Part shown: one piece after another, positions 44,409-52,853 of the stretch | Layout: each line of letters starts with the position of its first letter | Position numbering within the stretch: the first letter of the stretch is position 1 | NCBI GenBank assembly: GCA_019694875.1 | Contig: JAIBBC010000003.1 | Location: 860,469 to 924,468 of the forward strand | Reading direction: 5' to 3' | DNA length: 64,000 bases | Source: Cyclobacteriaceae bacterium | GTDB taxonomy: Bacteria > Bacteroidota > Bacteroidia > Cytophagales > Cyclobacteriaceae | The notes under the pieces: model-generated | What the model was told of the DNA's origin: nothing | Databases searched by the model: none | What the model saw: the letters and a program-made list of their open reading frames with translations, nothing else | Translations under genes and position numbers: made by a program

Positions 44409-44642
44409 ATGAAACTGAGCGAAATGACATCCGACCAAATTCTAGTTGAACTCCGGAAAGAATTCAGCGGGTCGCAACTGAACATGATTGAAAATCAACT
44501 TACCGGCCTGATAAAAACCAGCGAGACCCTTGACCAGCTAACGGCAAGGGTTTATGAAGCGGTAAATGTCGCGATTGAAGAGACCCAGGTGAAAGAAAAC
44601 AGGAACGTAAACCGGCTGGATACCCGAAAAGACCGGCTGTAG
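44409..44642 (+). CDS. Small hypothetical protein after beta-glucan synthase
   Basis: 77 residues: MKLSEMTSDQILVELRKEFS, then a helical middle (NMIENQLTGLIKTSETLDQLTARVYEAVNVAIEE) and a charged tail. No family recognised. It starts seven bases after the synthase stop, so it is translationally linked and might be an accessory to glucan synthesis (inference only). Confidence 0.6.
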   Translation: MKLSEMTSDQILVELRKEFSGSQLNMIENQLTGLIKTSETLDQLTARVYEAVNVAIEETQVKENRNVNRLDTRKDRL

Positions 44643-44727
44643 TTGATCGCCTTTCAACTTTTTCCTGAAACCGGGTGTCTGATAGCATATCCGTAAGCTG
44701 TTCGCGGATTCTGTTTATCTTACACCT

Positions 44728-46029
44728 ATGAAAAAGTTGATCTCCCCCATTTTCATCCTTTTGCCTGCAATCTGTGCGTTTGCACAAACCGAAGGAGGCT
44801 GGTCGGTTACCAGCAGCCCCGATGCGGTACGCTATGACGATGTTTTCTTTATCAATGAAACGGTTGGCTGGACGGCTGGCGGATGGAATAAGATGGTGCA
44901 CCACACTACCAACGGTGGCCTCACGTGGAGCCCATCCGGGTTAACCGGCAATCAAAAATATTTGCGCTGCATAGAATTTATGGATGCCAACATCGGCCTT
45001 TGCGGGTCGATTCGCAGCAACGACCAGCCAGCTTCTTTATATAGAACGATTGATGGCGGGGCAACGTGGACTGACATAGCCGGAAATATTCCGCAAGCCG
45101 TTGACGGTGTTTGCGGGTTAGCGAAAGCAAGTGAAAACATTATTTATGGTGTGGGTGTGTGGAGTGAACCCGCATATGTAATCAAATCGACCAACAAAGG
45201 TCTAAACTGGACATTCAAAGACATGTCTGACCATGCAAGTTCATTGATAGATGCCTACTTTTTTGATGCCGATCATGGGTTCGTAACCGGATCGAAGAGT
45301 GCAGAAGTTGACGGGCAGATGACGGTGACCGGTGGCGTAATCTTATACACGGATGATGGTGGCGAAACATGGACGGAAAAATTCAATACCGATCATGTGA
45401 GCGACCGCGTATGGAAAATTCAGACACCGGATAACAAACATTTTTACGGCTCAATAGAATCTGACTTTGGCAATACCCGGATGCTGCGGTCGGATGATGC
45501 CGGCCAGACCTGGGAAATGGTAACTGTAGACAATGGCTATTATTACATTCAGATGATCGGGTTCATTGACTCGCTGCGCGGCTGGACAGGTGGTAACGAA
45601 ACCCTGTTCGAAACAAAAGATGGTGGCGATAGCTGGGCCAAGATTCCGCTGGGCAGCACGTATAACCGCTTCTTCAAGATCAACGAAGAGTTGGCGTTTA
45701 TGACCGGAAGAAAAGTTTACAAGTTTGAACGCGATGTAATTACCGGTGTGGGTGACCCGCAAAAGTATGATCCGGTACACCGGATTACCGTTTCACCCAA
45801 TCCAACAAATGGCAAAGCCGACATCCGGATAACGTTTGGTAATCCAACCATGGCACATGTAAATGTATTCAGCACGACCGGGCAGTTCGTTAAGCGAATT
45901 TATGATGGCCCCGTGGCGGCTGGAGAAAAATTACTGGAACTCGATCTTACTGCACAGGCACCACAACCCTACCTGATCGTGGTCAATACCAACGAAGGGA
46001 TGATCCGCACACGCCTGATCAGGCGATAG
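44728..46029 (+). CDS. Secreted Ycf48-like beta-propeller with T9SS sorting domain
   Basis: 433 residues. Signal peptide (about 1-20, ending CAFAQ), then repeated photosystem II stability factor/BNR-type blades: GWTAGGWNKMVHHTTNGGLTWSPS, LYRTIDGGATWTDIAG, ILYTDDGGETWTEKF and TLFETKDGGDSWAKI. The last 90 residues form a type A T9SS sorting domain (ISPNPTNG-like VSPNPTNGKADIRITFGN, then VNVFSTTGQFVKRI and IRTRLIRR). It is thus exported to the surface. Ligand unknown. Confidence 0.9.
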   Translation: MKKLISPIFILLPAICAFAQTEGGWSVTSSPDAVRYDDVFFINETVGWTAGGWNKMVHHTTNGGLTWSPSGLTGNQKYLRCIEFMDANIGLCGSIRSNDQPASLYRTIDGGATWTDIAGNIPQAVDGVCGLAKASENIIYGVGVWSEPAYVIKSTNKGLNWTFKDMSDHASSLIDAYFFDADHGFVTGSKSAEVDGQMTVTGGVILYTDDGGETWTEKFNTDHVSDRVWKIQTPDNKHFYGSIESDFGNTRMLRSDDAGQTWEMVTVDNGYYYIQMIGFIDSLRGWTGGNETLFETKDGGDSWAKIPLGSTYNRFFKINEELAFMTGRKVYKFERDVITGVGDPQKYDPVHRITVSPNPTNGKADIRITFGNPTMAHVNVFSTTGQFVKRIYDGPVAAGEKLLELDLTAQAPQPYLIVVNTNEGMIRTRLIRR

Positions 46030-46139
46030 AAAAGCGGGATCTGAATTGAATCCGTTGAGCGCGGATTCTTTGTTTGCCGGTGGTGGAAAAAGACGATCAG
46101 GAATGTGACTATCTTCGTTAACCTGCATTAAGGACAAAC

Positions 46140-46982
46140 ATGATGATTTCCGGCAAGCCCCAGTTTACCTTTCAATGCCCCGAGAAGTGGGAGAACATGA
46201 AACTCGGCATGGTTTCGCGCCATTGCGTGAACTGCAAGAAGGATGTTCAGGATTTTACCCGCCTCACGCGGACCCAGATTCTCGAATACCTCTGGGAAAA
46301 CCGTAACCGGGAAGTATGCGGCAGAATGTATCAATCGCAACTGGATTTCCATCACTCCGAAATCCTGATCACCATTCATGCCTACATCCATAAACACAAG
46401 TCGTCTAACCTGTCGTTCTACTTGCTCACGCTCGGTTCACTTATGCTGGTTGGATGTTCAGACTATGATGAGCGGAGCAGAATTCACCTTGACTCACTTC
46501 GCTTAGAGTTGGGCCCACCGAAAGATTATACAGCGGTTTCCGATTCTCTCGCCCGGACGGAAGCGGATACACTGGGTTCGCAACTTGTAACACTTGGTTT
46601 GGTACACATTGACAGCACTAACGCTGCTTTACCTTTCCCTTCCACGCTAACACCCGGGGAGTCGCGATGTCGGCTCTTTGCCGAAGAGATGCCTGAGTAC
46701 ATGGGAGGAATTGATGAACTGTTAAAATACTTCCGGGATAATCTGATGTATCCCCGCTGGGAGAAAAAACAAAAGATCTCCGGTACCGTGTTCGTTGCGT
46801 TTATTGTTGATGCGGAGGGAAAAATCAAAGAACCAAAAATTGTTAAGTCGGTTGCAGGTTCGCGGAACTTCGATGCAGAAGTGTTGCGCCTGGTAAACCA
46901 CATGCCCGACTGGAAACCGGGTCGCGAGCAGGGCGAACCGGTTGCTGTGCGGTATACCATGCCCGTGGATTTCGAACTGTAA
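46140..46982 (+). CDS. TonB C-terminal domain protein with Cys-rich N-terminus
   Basis: 280 residues. The N-terminus (FQCPEKWENMKLGMVSRHCVNCKKDVQDF, then EVCGRM) is a small cysteine domain known in Bacteroidota TonB proteins, possibly metal binding. One membrane helix follows (about 92-106; FYLLTLGSLMLVGCS), then a Ser/Thr linker and a C-terminal TonB domain (about 190-280; ISGTVFVAFIVDAEGKIKEPKIVKSV, then PDWKPGREQGEPVAVRYTMPVDFEL). It would transmit proton-motive force to outer-membrane receptors. No ExbB/D or receptor is in the window. Confidence 0.85.
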   Translation: MMISGKPQFTFQCPEKWENMKLGMVSRHCVNCKKDVQDFTRLTRTQILEYLWENRNREVCGRMYQSQLDFHHSEILITIHAYIHKHKSSNLSFYLLTLGSLMLVGCSDYDERSRIHLDSLRLELGPPKDYTAVSDSLARTEADTLGSQLVTLGLVHIDSTNAALPFPSTLTPGESRCRLFAEEMPEYMGGIDELLKYFRDNLMYPRWEKKQKISGTVFVAFIVDAEGKIKEPKIVKSVAGSRNFDAEVLRLVNHMPDWKPGREQGEPVAVRYTMPVDFEL

Positions 46983-47021
46983 GTATCCGTGCCAAGTAAC
47001 TGTCAAACGACATCTAAAAAG

Positions 47022-47039
47022 TTTCGCGTGTTCGCGAAA
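47022..47039. repeat. Short hairpin TTTCGCG / CGCGAAA
   Basis: Seven-base stem with a TGTT loop, 40 bases after the TonB-like gene. There is no T run, so termination is doubtful. Confidence 0.4.
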
Positions 47040-47261
47040 TGAATCAGAAAAACATACACGGCCGCTTGCGTCATTGATCAACTAATCGCGGGCATGATTT
47101 TGATTGACCTGTAAAGATGTGCAAACATCTGTAAAGCATCCCGAATTCAACGTCTTTAACTATCGCTAAACACTACATGCCACGCGTAACATGCGATGCA
47201 CGGGAATTGAATTTCCTTCTGTAAGTTGATGTCAACATCATTTTTTTGCGCTGTGAACTTC

Positions 47262-47447
47262 ATGTTGAGTGTGTACATTTTGCTGATTCCTTTGTTTGGC
47301 TTTATTCTTATCGACCGGATCAGAAAACTTATCGCGGCTATCAAGGACCGCAACTATGAAGACGTTGGTATTGATACCATTTTCCTTGCACTCATCCTGA
47401 TCATTTGCGTGCTGTTGATTGTGCTGATCGTGAACGTCAAGAACTGA
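47262..47447 (+). CDS. Small two-helix membrane protein, first of a tandem pair
   Basis: 61 residues: MLSVYILLIPLFGFILIDRI, then a charged loop (RKLIAAIKDRNYEDVG) and a second helix (IDTIFLALILIICVLLIVLI). The frame opens upstream to 47226/47229. I prefer 47262 because that start aligns with the paralogue at 47460 (PLFG-x-x-x-x-DRI-x-KL). Family unknown. Confidence 0.5.
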   Translation: MLSVYILLIPLFGFILIDRIRKLIAAIKDRNYEDVGIDTIFLALILIICVLLIVLIVNVKN

Positions 47448-47459
47448 TACCGTTCGATC

Positions 47460-47636
47460 ATGTACCTCCTGCTCTTCCCGCTCTTTGGCGCTGTTGCGTA
47501 CGACCGAATCGTAAAACTCAGACATTCTATTAAAAAGAAGAACGCTGAGGAGATCAGGAGGAACTCGGTGGCACTGGCCCTTATTTTCGTGGTAGCTTTT
47601 ATTCTGGTGATGTTAACAGAAGGCAGACATGATTGA
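47460..47636 (+). CDS. Small two-helix membrane protein, second of a tandem pair
   Basis: 58 residues: MYLLLFPLFGAVAYDRIVKL, a Lys/Arg/Glu-rich loop and a second helix (SVALALIFVVAFILVML). It starts 12 bases after the first copy. The two proteins share layout and the PLFG...DRI.KL motif, so they arose by tandem duplication. Confidence 0.55.
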   Translation: MYLLLFPLFGAVAYDRIVKLRHSIKKKNAEEIRRNSVALALIFVVAFILVMLTEGRHD

Positions 47637-47654
47637 GGGGATCATCTAAACTTT

Positions 47655-47703
47655 ATCAGTTGATAGTTATCCGTTAATGGTTAATCGTTAATCGATACTG
47701 GTT
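47655..47703. repeat. Dispersed GTTATCCGTTAAT-type repeat (copy 1)
   Basis: Several short TTATC/GTTAATnGTTA units (GTTATCCGTTAATGGTTAAT and relatives). The same units occur at 49150-49232 and 63927-64000. Confidence 0.6.
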
Positions 47704-47919
47704 AGGCATTGTCGGTTGAGCAGGCGTGGTGGCTGGTTCATAGTCGGCAATAGTTTGTGCAGAGTCAGGAGATTTTAGTCTGTGGCCGGGAGTTTCGGGT
47801 CTATGGCCCTGAGTTTCCAGGTAATAGTGCTGATTATTCTTTTGCTGCTCCGGGAAATCCTTTCCGAAGCTGCGGGCTGCGGGGTGAAAGTCGCAGGTTT
47901 TGACGTTTATTCAGCCGGT

Positions 47920-48191
47920 TTGAGTCTGTACCCGGCAAGTTCCAACCTGTACCCTGCTTGTTCCAACCTGTACCACGCGCGTTCCAACCTGTACCACGCT
48001 CATTCCAATCTGTAACACGCTCATTCCAACATTCCAGCCGCGAGTTTTAAACCGTACTACGCGAGTTCCAACCTGTACCATGCGCGTTCCAACATTCCAG
48101 CTGCGGGTTCCAAACTGTACTACACGGGTTCCAGCTTGTAACATTCGAATTCCACCGTCTGACCTGCGGGTTCTATGAATCAACCTGCGGG
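47920..48191. repeat. Tandem array of 13 diverged 21-base units
   Basis: Unit TTCCAACCTGTACCACGCGCG. Boundaries fall every 21 bases from 47940 to 48191, after a slightly shorter first unit, with many substitutions but no change of period. More diverged units (GTTTCGGGTCTATGGCCCTGA and similar) can be seen from about 47785. Both strands stay open over much of it: heptads like SNLYHAR on plus, VGTRVVQ on minus. The 622-base stretch 47637-48258 holds only this and the 47655 repeat. Confidence 0.9.
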
Positions 48192-48258
48192 AAAATAAAA
48201 ATGAGGTGGTCGCTTTTCTGTGCAACGTGCCTCATCTGATACTACACTGCGCTGTTAT

Positions 48259-49005
48259 CTACCGCAGGGGCTTGTTCACAAACCTCAGGCCGCGTACCTG
48301 CCGGTACTCGGGGCTTCGTGCACCGAACACGGACTTGATATACACTTTGGCGGCCCTTGCTGTATCGACCAGGCCGGTCAGGTTGTGGTACAGCACGTTG
48401 TCGCGGGCGATGCGGGCGTTGCTTGCGGCTGTGCTGGCGTTGATAACGTCTGAGTTGCGGGCCCGCATGCCGGTGAGCATCGCGCTGAGTGTTGTGAGCC
48501 TGAGTTCGTTTTCGTTGGGGAGGTATTTTGGCTCGGCCGTGAGGGTTGCAATAAGTTGTGCGAAGTTATCAACGCGTTTATCGAAGCTTAGCTGCGCGGT
48601 GGATACTGTTCTTACCGGTTCAGCGCCTGCAGCCGGCAGATTTGCTGCGGACTTAGTAACAGTTTTTGCGCGCCTGCCCTGAATTTTGTTCTTCATGGAA
48701 TTAACATCGGCTATGGTTTGGGCAGTGGCCTCAGTTGCAGCGATAGCACTCACGATTCTTGTGGCGAGCGACCGGAGGGGCTTGAACGTGATGTCGCGGG
48801 CGTTGATGGCATTGTCGAGGGCAGTCTTTGCGGCTTTCACATTCTGCAAGGCTGTGTTTGCTGCTGTGAGCTGCGCGTTGAGGGCCGGAATTTTTAACGC
48901 GGGGTTTGAAGGGTTGTAGCTTGCGCCAATGCTGGTGCAGAAAGCGATAAGATCCTGAAAGGTGGCCACGGTTTTGGCATGGCCGGTTTCTGTTGGGGAT
49001 GACAT
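48259..49005 (-). CDS. Hypothetical Ala-rich helical protein
   Basis: 248 residues, rich in Ala, Thr and Asn, and almost wholly helical: a first helical pair (NAQLTAANTALQNVKAAKTALDNAINARD, about 43-72), a linker (about 110-135), and a second similar half (SFDKRVDNFAQLIATLT...LTTLSAMLTGMRARNSDVINASTAASNARIARD). It ends in SPEYRQVRGLRFVNKPLR. The two halves look like an internal duplication. No signal peptide, no known family. It sits between the repeat array and the GTTATCC repeats. Confidence 0.6.
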   Translation of the reverse strand: MSSPTETGHAKTVATFQDLIAFCTSIGASYNPSNPALKIPALNAQLTAANTALQNVKAAKTALDNAINARDITFKPLRSLATRIVSAIAATEATAQTIADVNSMKNKIQGRRAKTVTKSAANLPAAGAEPVRTVSTAQLSFDKRVDNFAQLIATLTAEPKYLPNENELRLTTLSAMLTGMRARNSDVINASTAASNARIARDNVLYHNLTGLVDTARAAKVYIKSVFGARSPEYRQVRGLRFVNKPLR

Positions 49006-49149
49006 TGCTGTGGTCTGTTTACGTGACGTTGCTTTTCACTTAGGCAGACACTGTGCCGGGATGTTTATCCTGGAATTAACACCATTTTTGTAGTCTTGGT
49101 GGTTTGGGTTACGACATATCGTATCTCAGCTCACTGAATATCGTTTGTT

Positions 49150-49232
49150 TTTATCCGTTAATGGTTATCCGTTATCAGTGAATAGTTAATCGTTATCCGT
49201 TAATAGTTATCCGTTATCAGTTAGTAGTTACT
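49150..49232. repeat. Dispersed GTTATCCGTTAAT-type repeat (copy 2)
   Basis: Four or more units: TTATCCGTTAATGGTTATCC, GTTATCAGTGAATAGTTAAT, GTTATCCGTTAATAGTTATC, GTTATCAGTTAGTAGTTA. The 318-base gap 49006-49323 holds nothing else I can identify. Confidence 0.7.
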
Positions 49233-49323
49233 GACAGATGCCGGCCGATTGATTATATTGACATCTGGGTACTAACGGATTAAGTATGCGGTTATTCGTC
49301 AGTCCCCCGCATGCGTAAGAAAC

Positions 49324-50724
49324 TTATCTTTTGATGAAGTCGAGATAGTAGATCATTTCTTTCTCATCGTGATGTGTTACGATGTACGCTTTGTTAGTCT
49401 CTCTAATTGAATACGTTATGCCTTTACGTGAGCCGGGTTGTGATTTCACAAAGCTCTCGGCAGCAGTCTCCGGTCGTGTAGAACCTGGTTCGATAGTCCA
49501 ATCTCCAAGACCCTTTTTCTTTGCAAGCACCTTACCGTTGGCAGAGACTTCGTAACTCATCGAGTTGTCATTTACCCAAAACAAGTTGACATGCAGGCTG
49601 CCGTCTGGCAACGCGGATATAGAAAGACTTCGACCGATAGCTGCTGCGCCCCGCCAGAACACGCGATCTTTAAACTCTTCATCTCCCGTACGCTGCATTC
49701 TCCAGAGCTCATTGCCCTGCAAATCGTATTTTATGATATAAAACCCTTCATATTGAGAGGCAACGCGTTTAAATAGCTCAGGCCCCAGCAATCCGAAGGC
49801 ATAAAAACATTGGTGTTGGTGGTCGACCGTAAATCCCTGAAAGGCGCCCACATCCTGAAAAAGACCGGTTTGACCTATCATGAAATCAAAATTCTGAAAG
49901 TTCGCGTAGGTACGCCCTGAACTATAATGGCGCGAGGGCCTGGTAAACTTGCCATTAGCGAGTTCGATGTTTATGGTCTTGTGAAATTTAATTTCACCAT
50001 TCATCGTAAAGCCAACAAGATCCACGGTGTTTCTATCAACGTTTTCACCAGCTATCGATTTAGAGGCGAGATAATGAAGGTCTCCAGCCCGACCAGTATA
50101 TTGCCAGAACTTTGAAAGAAAGTTATCGTCTTCAATAGGCGGCAGCTCCAACACGATTCTGCTATAGGTTTGACTATCATTTGTGAATCGGTTCAAAATC
50201 ATTTTGTCCCCACTTTTGTCTTTGTCGAAATTCTCATCTCCTTTTTCAGTCGTCAAAACTGCCAGGTATTGATCGTCACAAAAGATTGTCTGAAGGTTTG
50301 TACCCATTTCCTTCAATTCGGGCAATTGAAACTCCTTTTTGGTTCCATCCTTTTTAATCTGCACTACTCCGCTGTTTTTACCGGTGAAGTTTTTCAGCTT
50401 CTTTGCTTCCTTTCCGGTAATCTGATAGATGTACGATAATGAAGGGCTTACGACAACTTCATTGAACTCGGTCACCACTCCCTGAGTAGGCCACACGCGA
50501 GTCCACTCCTGCTCCCAAGCCAATTTGCCATCCAAAGTATAGTAATGCAACTTCTTACCGACTGATACCAGCAAGCCTTCATCGGGATCATTAACAATTA
50601 CAGGCTGCTCTTTTTTGGTATACCGGATTTCGACATGTGCGTCTTGTGCGCACAGGGGAAGGTTGAGTGCCAGCAACAGCAAAATGGCAAATACCTTTTT
50701 CAGGCTGTTTTTGTGATTAGACAT
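49324..50724 (-). CDS. Secreted PQQ-like beta-propeller hypothetical protein
   Basis: 466 residues with a signal peptide (about 1-26, ending PLCAQ). Repeated beta motifs with alternating aromatic residues (KKLHYYTLDGKLAWEQEW, GFYIIKYDLQGNELWRMQR) suggest a PQQ-like propeller. Lys-rich linkers occur. No family name can be given. It follows the lipoprotein gene 50782 after 57 bases on the same strand and may be cotranscribed. Confidence 0.6.
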   Translation of the reverse strand: MSNHKNSLKKVFAILLLLALNLPLCAQDAHVEIRYTKKEQPVIVNDPDEGLLVSVGKKLHYYTLDGKLAWEQEWTRVWPTQGVVTEFNEVVVSPSLSYIYQITGKEAKKLKNFTGKNSGVVQIKKDGTKKEFQLPELKEMGTNLQTIFCDDQYLAVLTTEKGDENFDKDKSGDKMILNRFTNDSQTYSRIVLELPPIEDDNFLSKFWQYTGRAGDLHYLASKSIAGENVDRNTVDLVGFTMNGEIKFHKTINIELANGKFTRPSRHYSSGRTYANFQNFDFMIGQTGLFQDVGAFQGFTVDHQHQCFYAFGLLGPELFKRVASQYEGFYIIKYDLQGNELWRMQRTGDEEFKDRVFWRGAAAIGRSLSISALPDGSLHVNLFWVNDNSMSYEVSANGKVLAKKKGLGDWTIEPGSTRPETAAESFVKSQPGSRKGITYSIRETNKAYIVTHHDEKEMIYYLDFIKR

Positions 50725-50781
50725 TGCTAAGGGGTTATTCTATTGACTAAGATAGTAAAGCGGCTTAACACATTGAAATCG

Positions 50782-51369
50782 TTAGGACTCCACCTGCAGT
50801 AACAATACAATTCTGCCATCGGGAGCTTTGTGGACGTGAACTTCTGAAAGGTCGAGGTCGGTGAGATCGTGGCCCCAGATGCCGTACTTGCCGTTGGTAG
50901 TATTTCTATTGAGTATCTCCCGTTGCTCGACCGGAAGTGTTTTAATGGTCGCGGTTTTCTCTTCCTCGGCATACACAAACTTGTATTGCTTGCTGATTGC
51001 GGTTAGCAGCTTGCCACACGTGAAGCCATCCGGTGAAATAAGCCTGAACTCGTACGGATTGGTTAACGGATAATCGATTACCACGGTAACGACTGTGTCG
51101 TAGATTACGACCATGTCTTTGGAAACAAGCTGTGGCAGGTCTTCTTCCGGGTTTGCGAGATTCGCCCAGGGTACAATGCCGTCTGCGAAAATCTCACGAT
51201 CGCTGGTGATTACGCCAAACGGAATCACGGCCTGCGGTTCGCCCAGTTCATCGTAGGTATGCTTCGATTGCTCTAGAGCGATTAAAGAATCAATCTGCTG
51301 CCGCTCTTTGGATTGGTGAGAGCAGGCAGTGAGCACAAAAAGCAAGACAATTGCTAAAATCCGCTTCAC
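50782..51369 (-). CDS. Hypothetical lipoprotein
   Basis: 195 residues. It starts with a lipoprotein signal (RILAIVLLFVLTACSH, Cys near 16). The mature part (DKSVVIYDTVVTVVIDYPLTNPYEFRLISPDGFT-like segment near 95-118) has beta character, then KQYKFVYAEEEKTATIKTLP and a final beta part (VHVHKAPDGRIVLLLQVE). Unknown family. It lies about 80 bases beyond the end of the A/T-rich operon, where base composition returns to the local norm. Confidence 0.65.
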   Translation of the reverse strand: MKRILAIVLLFVLTACSHQSKERQQIDSLIALEQSKHTYDELGEPQAVIPFGVITSDREIFADGIVPWANLANPEEDLPQLVSKDMVVIYDTVVTVVIDYPLTNPYEFRLISPDGFTCGKLLTAISKQYKFVYAEEEKTATIKTLPVEQREILNRNTTNGKYGIWGHDLTDLDLSEVHVHKAPDGRIVLLLQVES

Positions 51370-51446
51370 AAGAGAAAGTGTTAAATTATATCGAAATTAC
51401 ATTACTGTGAAGTAAAATGGCATACTGTTGTTCATCGGGCAGGGGG

Positions 51447-52124
51447 TTAGCCAATTAGATGTCGATCCAAATTACTTATCAATAGAGAATCCTCTTTCAT
51501 TTCAAATAAGAGATTAGCATGAATCTTTGAGCTACTATTATTCAGCGATAGTTGAACATACAATTTGGTAATTAATAACTTGATAAAAACATACGTGTTG
51601 CTAGAATCTCCATTATGATCAACAAAATAACTTACGGTTTGAACGATGATATAATTGATTGACTCTCTGAACGCCAGAATATCCGGCTCGCTGATATCTG
51701 GATTATAAGAAGAATCAAACTCTCTAATACCAATAACATCACTGATATCTGTTGGCAGATTTCCGAAGCCTATGCCAGACCTAATAGTTGACTCACACTT
51801 CTTAAGCAGGTCATTAGAATTACACGAAAATAAAATCCAGCTTTTATCAGGGATAGAGGCCATTTCACTCGCGCTTAATAGGGATTCACAACTAAAATGT
51901 TCATTTCTTGCGCCAGATAACTTTTGATGTGACCCGTGTCCCATAAATATTATTGTTGACGCATTCTTTATTAAACTAACACATTCTTGATGCGACTTTT
52001 CATTCGGCTGGATGTTAAAAAATGTAAGAGCATTGTTTCTCTTTTGCAAGTACTGAAAGGGTTCCAATAAGAAAGCTGTAGACGGATCAGTTGGATACAA
52101 TATTAAAGTCTTTTCACCTTTCAA
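51447..52124 (-). CDS. Putative clan CD (CHAT/caspase-like) cysteine peptidase, last gene of the defence-like operon
   Basis: About 225 residues. The N-terminal half reads as an alpha/beta fold with a strand ending in His-Gly (TIIFMGHGSHQK, His63) and a later strand ending in Ser-Cys (SWILFSCNSND, Cys101). This is the dyad layout of CHAT and caspase-like peptidases, and the His-Cys spacing (38) is plausible. No diagnostic C-terminal motif is seen, so this is a moderate call. No ATG is available: TTG at 52124 or an ATT just upstream must be used. The 19-base gap after the receiver gene implies cotranscription. Its A/T-rich composition matches the operon. As the only possible enzyme effector in the operon, it is the likely executioner. 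Confidence 0.5.
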   Translation of the reverse strand: MKGEKTLILYPTDPSTAFLLEPFQYLQKRNNALTFFNIQPNEKSHQECVSLIKNASTIIFMGHGSHQKLSGARNEHFSCESLLSASEMASIPDKSWILFSCNSNDLLKKCESTIRSGIGFGNLPTDISDVIGIREFDSSYNPDISEPDILAFRESINYIIVQTVSYFVDHNGDSSNTYVFIKLLITKLYVQLSLNNSSSKIHANLLFEMKEDSLLISNLDRHLIG

Positions 52125-52143
52125 TGCAATTGAACTTTCAGTT

Positions 52144-52848
52144 CTACTTTTTTGAATTCAGGTCAAATAGAGACGCTAGTGCTTGATCAATAAATTCCAC
52201 CGTAAATTTATGACCGTTATTGATGTCATTCTCAATAGTATCAGCTATTTCCCCAAAAGTTTTACCCTCGAATAGTGGATTTATTTTGTTAAAAACTAAA
52301 TTTCCGTTCTCTCTCAATTTGCGTATTAAATCATGTTCAATATGAATGTGTTTTGCTATATTAGTTAGTTCTTCAACAATTTTATCTTCGTAGTTAGTTC
52401 TATCGAAAAACCCCAATATTGGCACATCAATCAAAGTCTTAATATGAGTCCAATTGGACTTAAAAGTGGTTGGATCATTTCTATATGCTTCAAAGTACTC
52501 CTGAACAACTACCTGAAGCACACCTGAATAGAGAACAATGTTAGTCTTTCGTAAAAGATTACTTGCTCTAAACTGCCTAATCAATTCAACCCCATCTACT
52601 GAATCGTCATTTAGATCCCAATCAAAAGCTATTAAGTCGAAGTGATATTTCTTAAAATTAAGTTTATAGTAGTCAATAACTTTCCTAACATCAATTTTAT
52701 TCTTAGTGAGAACTTCAGTCAATTGCGAATTCCCTACGTTAAATTGTAATGTCTTGATGTTAAGCCGCTTCGATTTACCCAGCCTGAAGATTTTCTCCTC
52801 ATTAGTATCTTGTTTCTCATTATCAACCAGCAAGACAAACTTTTCCAT
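52144..52848 (-). CDS. Receiver-like protein with unknown C-terminal domain
   Basis: 234 residues. The N-terminal half has a receiver pattern: FVLLVDNEKQD (acid region, one Asp instead of two), an unusually long insertion (about 28-55), DLIAFDWDLNDDSVDGVELI (phosphoacceptor Asp in AFDWD), Ser in NIVLYSG. The conserved C-terminal Lys is not evident (GFFDRTNYEDKI instead), so phosphorylation may be weak or absent. The last 80 residues are helical and unrecognised. It starts five bases after the ATPase stop. It likely relays between the ATPase-kinase and the effector (inference). Confidence 0.65.
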   Translation of the reverse strand: MEKFVLLVDNEKQDTNEEKIFRLGKSKRLNIKTLQFNVGNSQLTEVLTKNKIDVRKVIDYYKLNFKKYHFDLIAFDWDLNDDSVDGVELIRQFRASNLLRKTNIVLYSGVLQVVVQEYFEAYRNDPTTFKSNWTHIKTLIDVPILGFFDRTNYEDKIVEELTNIAKHIHIEHDLIRKLRENGNLVFNKINPLFEGKTFGEIADTIENDINNGHKFTVEFIDQALASLFDLNSKK

Positions 52849-52853
52849 AACAC

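Noticed and set aside
47920..48191. Possible CRISPR array
   Set aside because: The 21-base units are directly adjacent and diverged, with no unique spacers and no cas genes in the window.
47911..48225. Minus-strand protein of VGTRVVQ heptads as a gene
   Set aside because: It covers the repeat array and has an implausible N-terminus, so I list the array as a repeat and keep coding only as a question in the findings.
48206..48919. Plus-strand frames opposite the Ala-rich protein gene
   Set aside because: They mirror the 248-residue minus-strand gene, have no start context, and their Leu/Val/Ala/Ser-rich content is the antisense of an Ala/Thr-rich helix.
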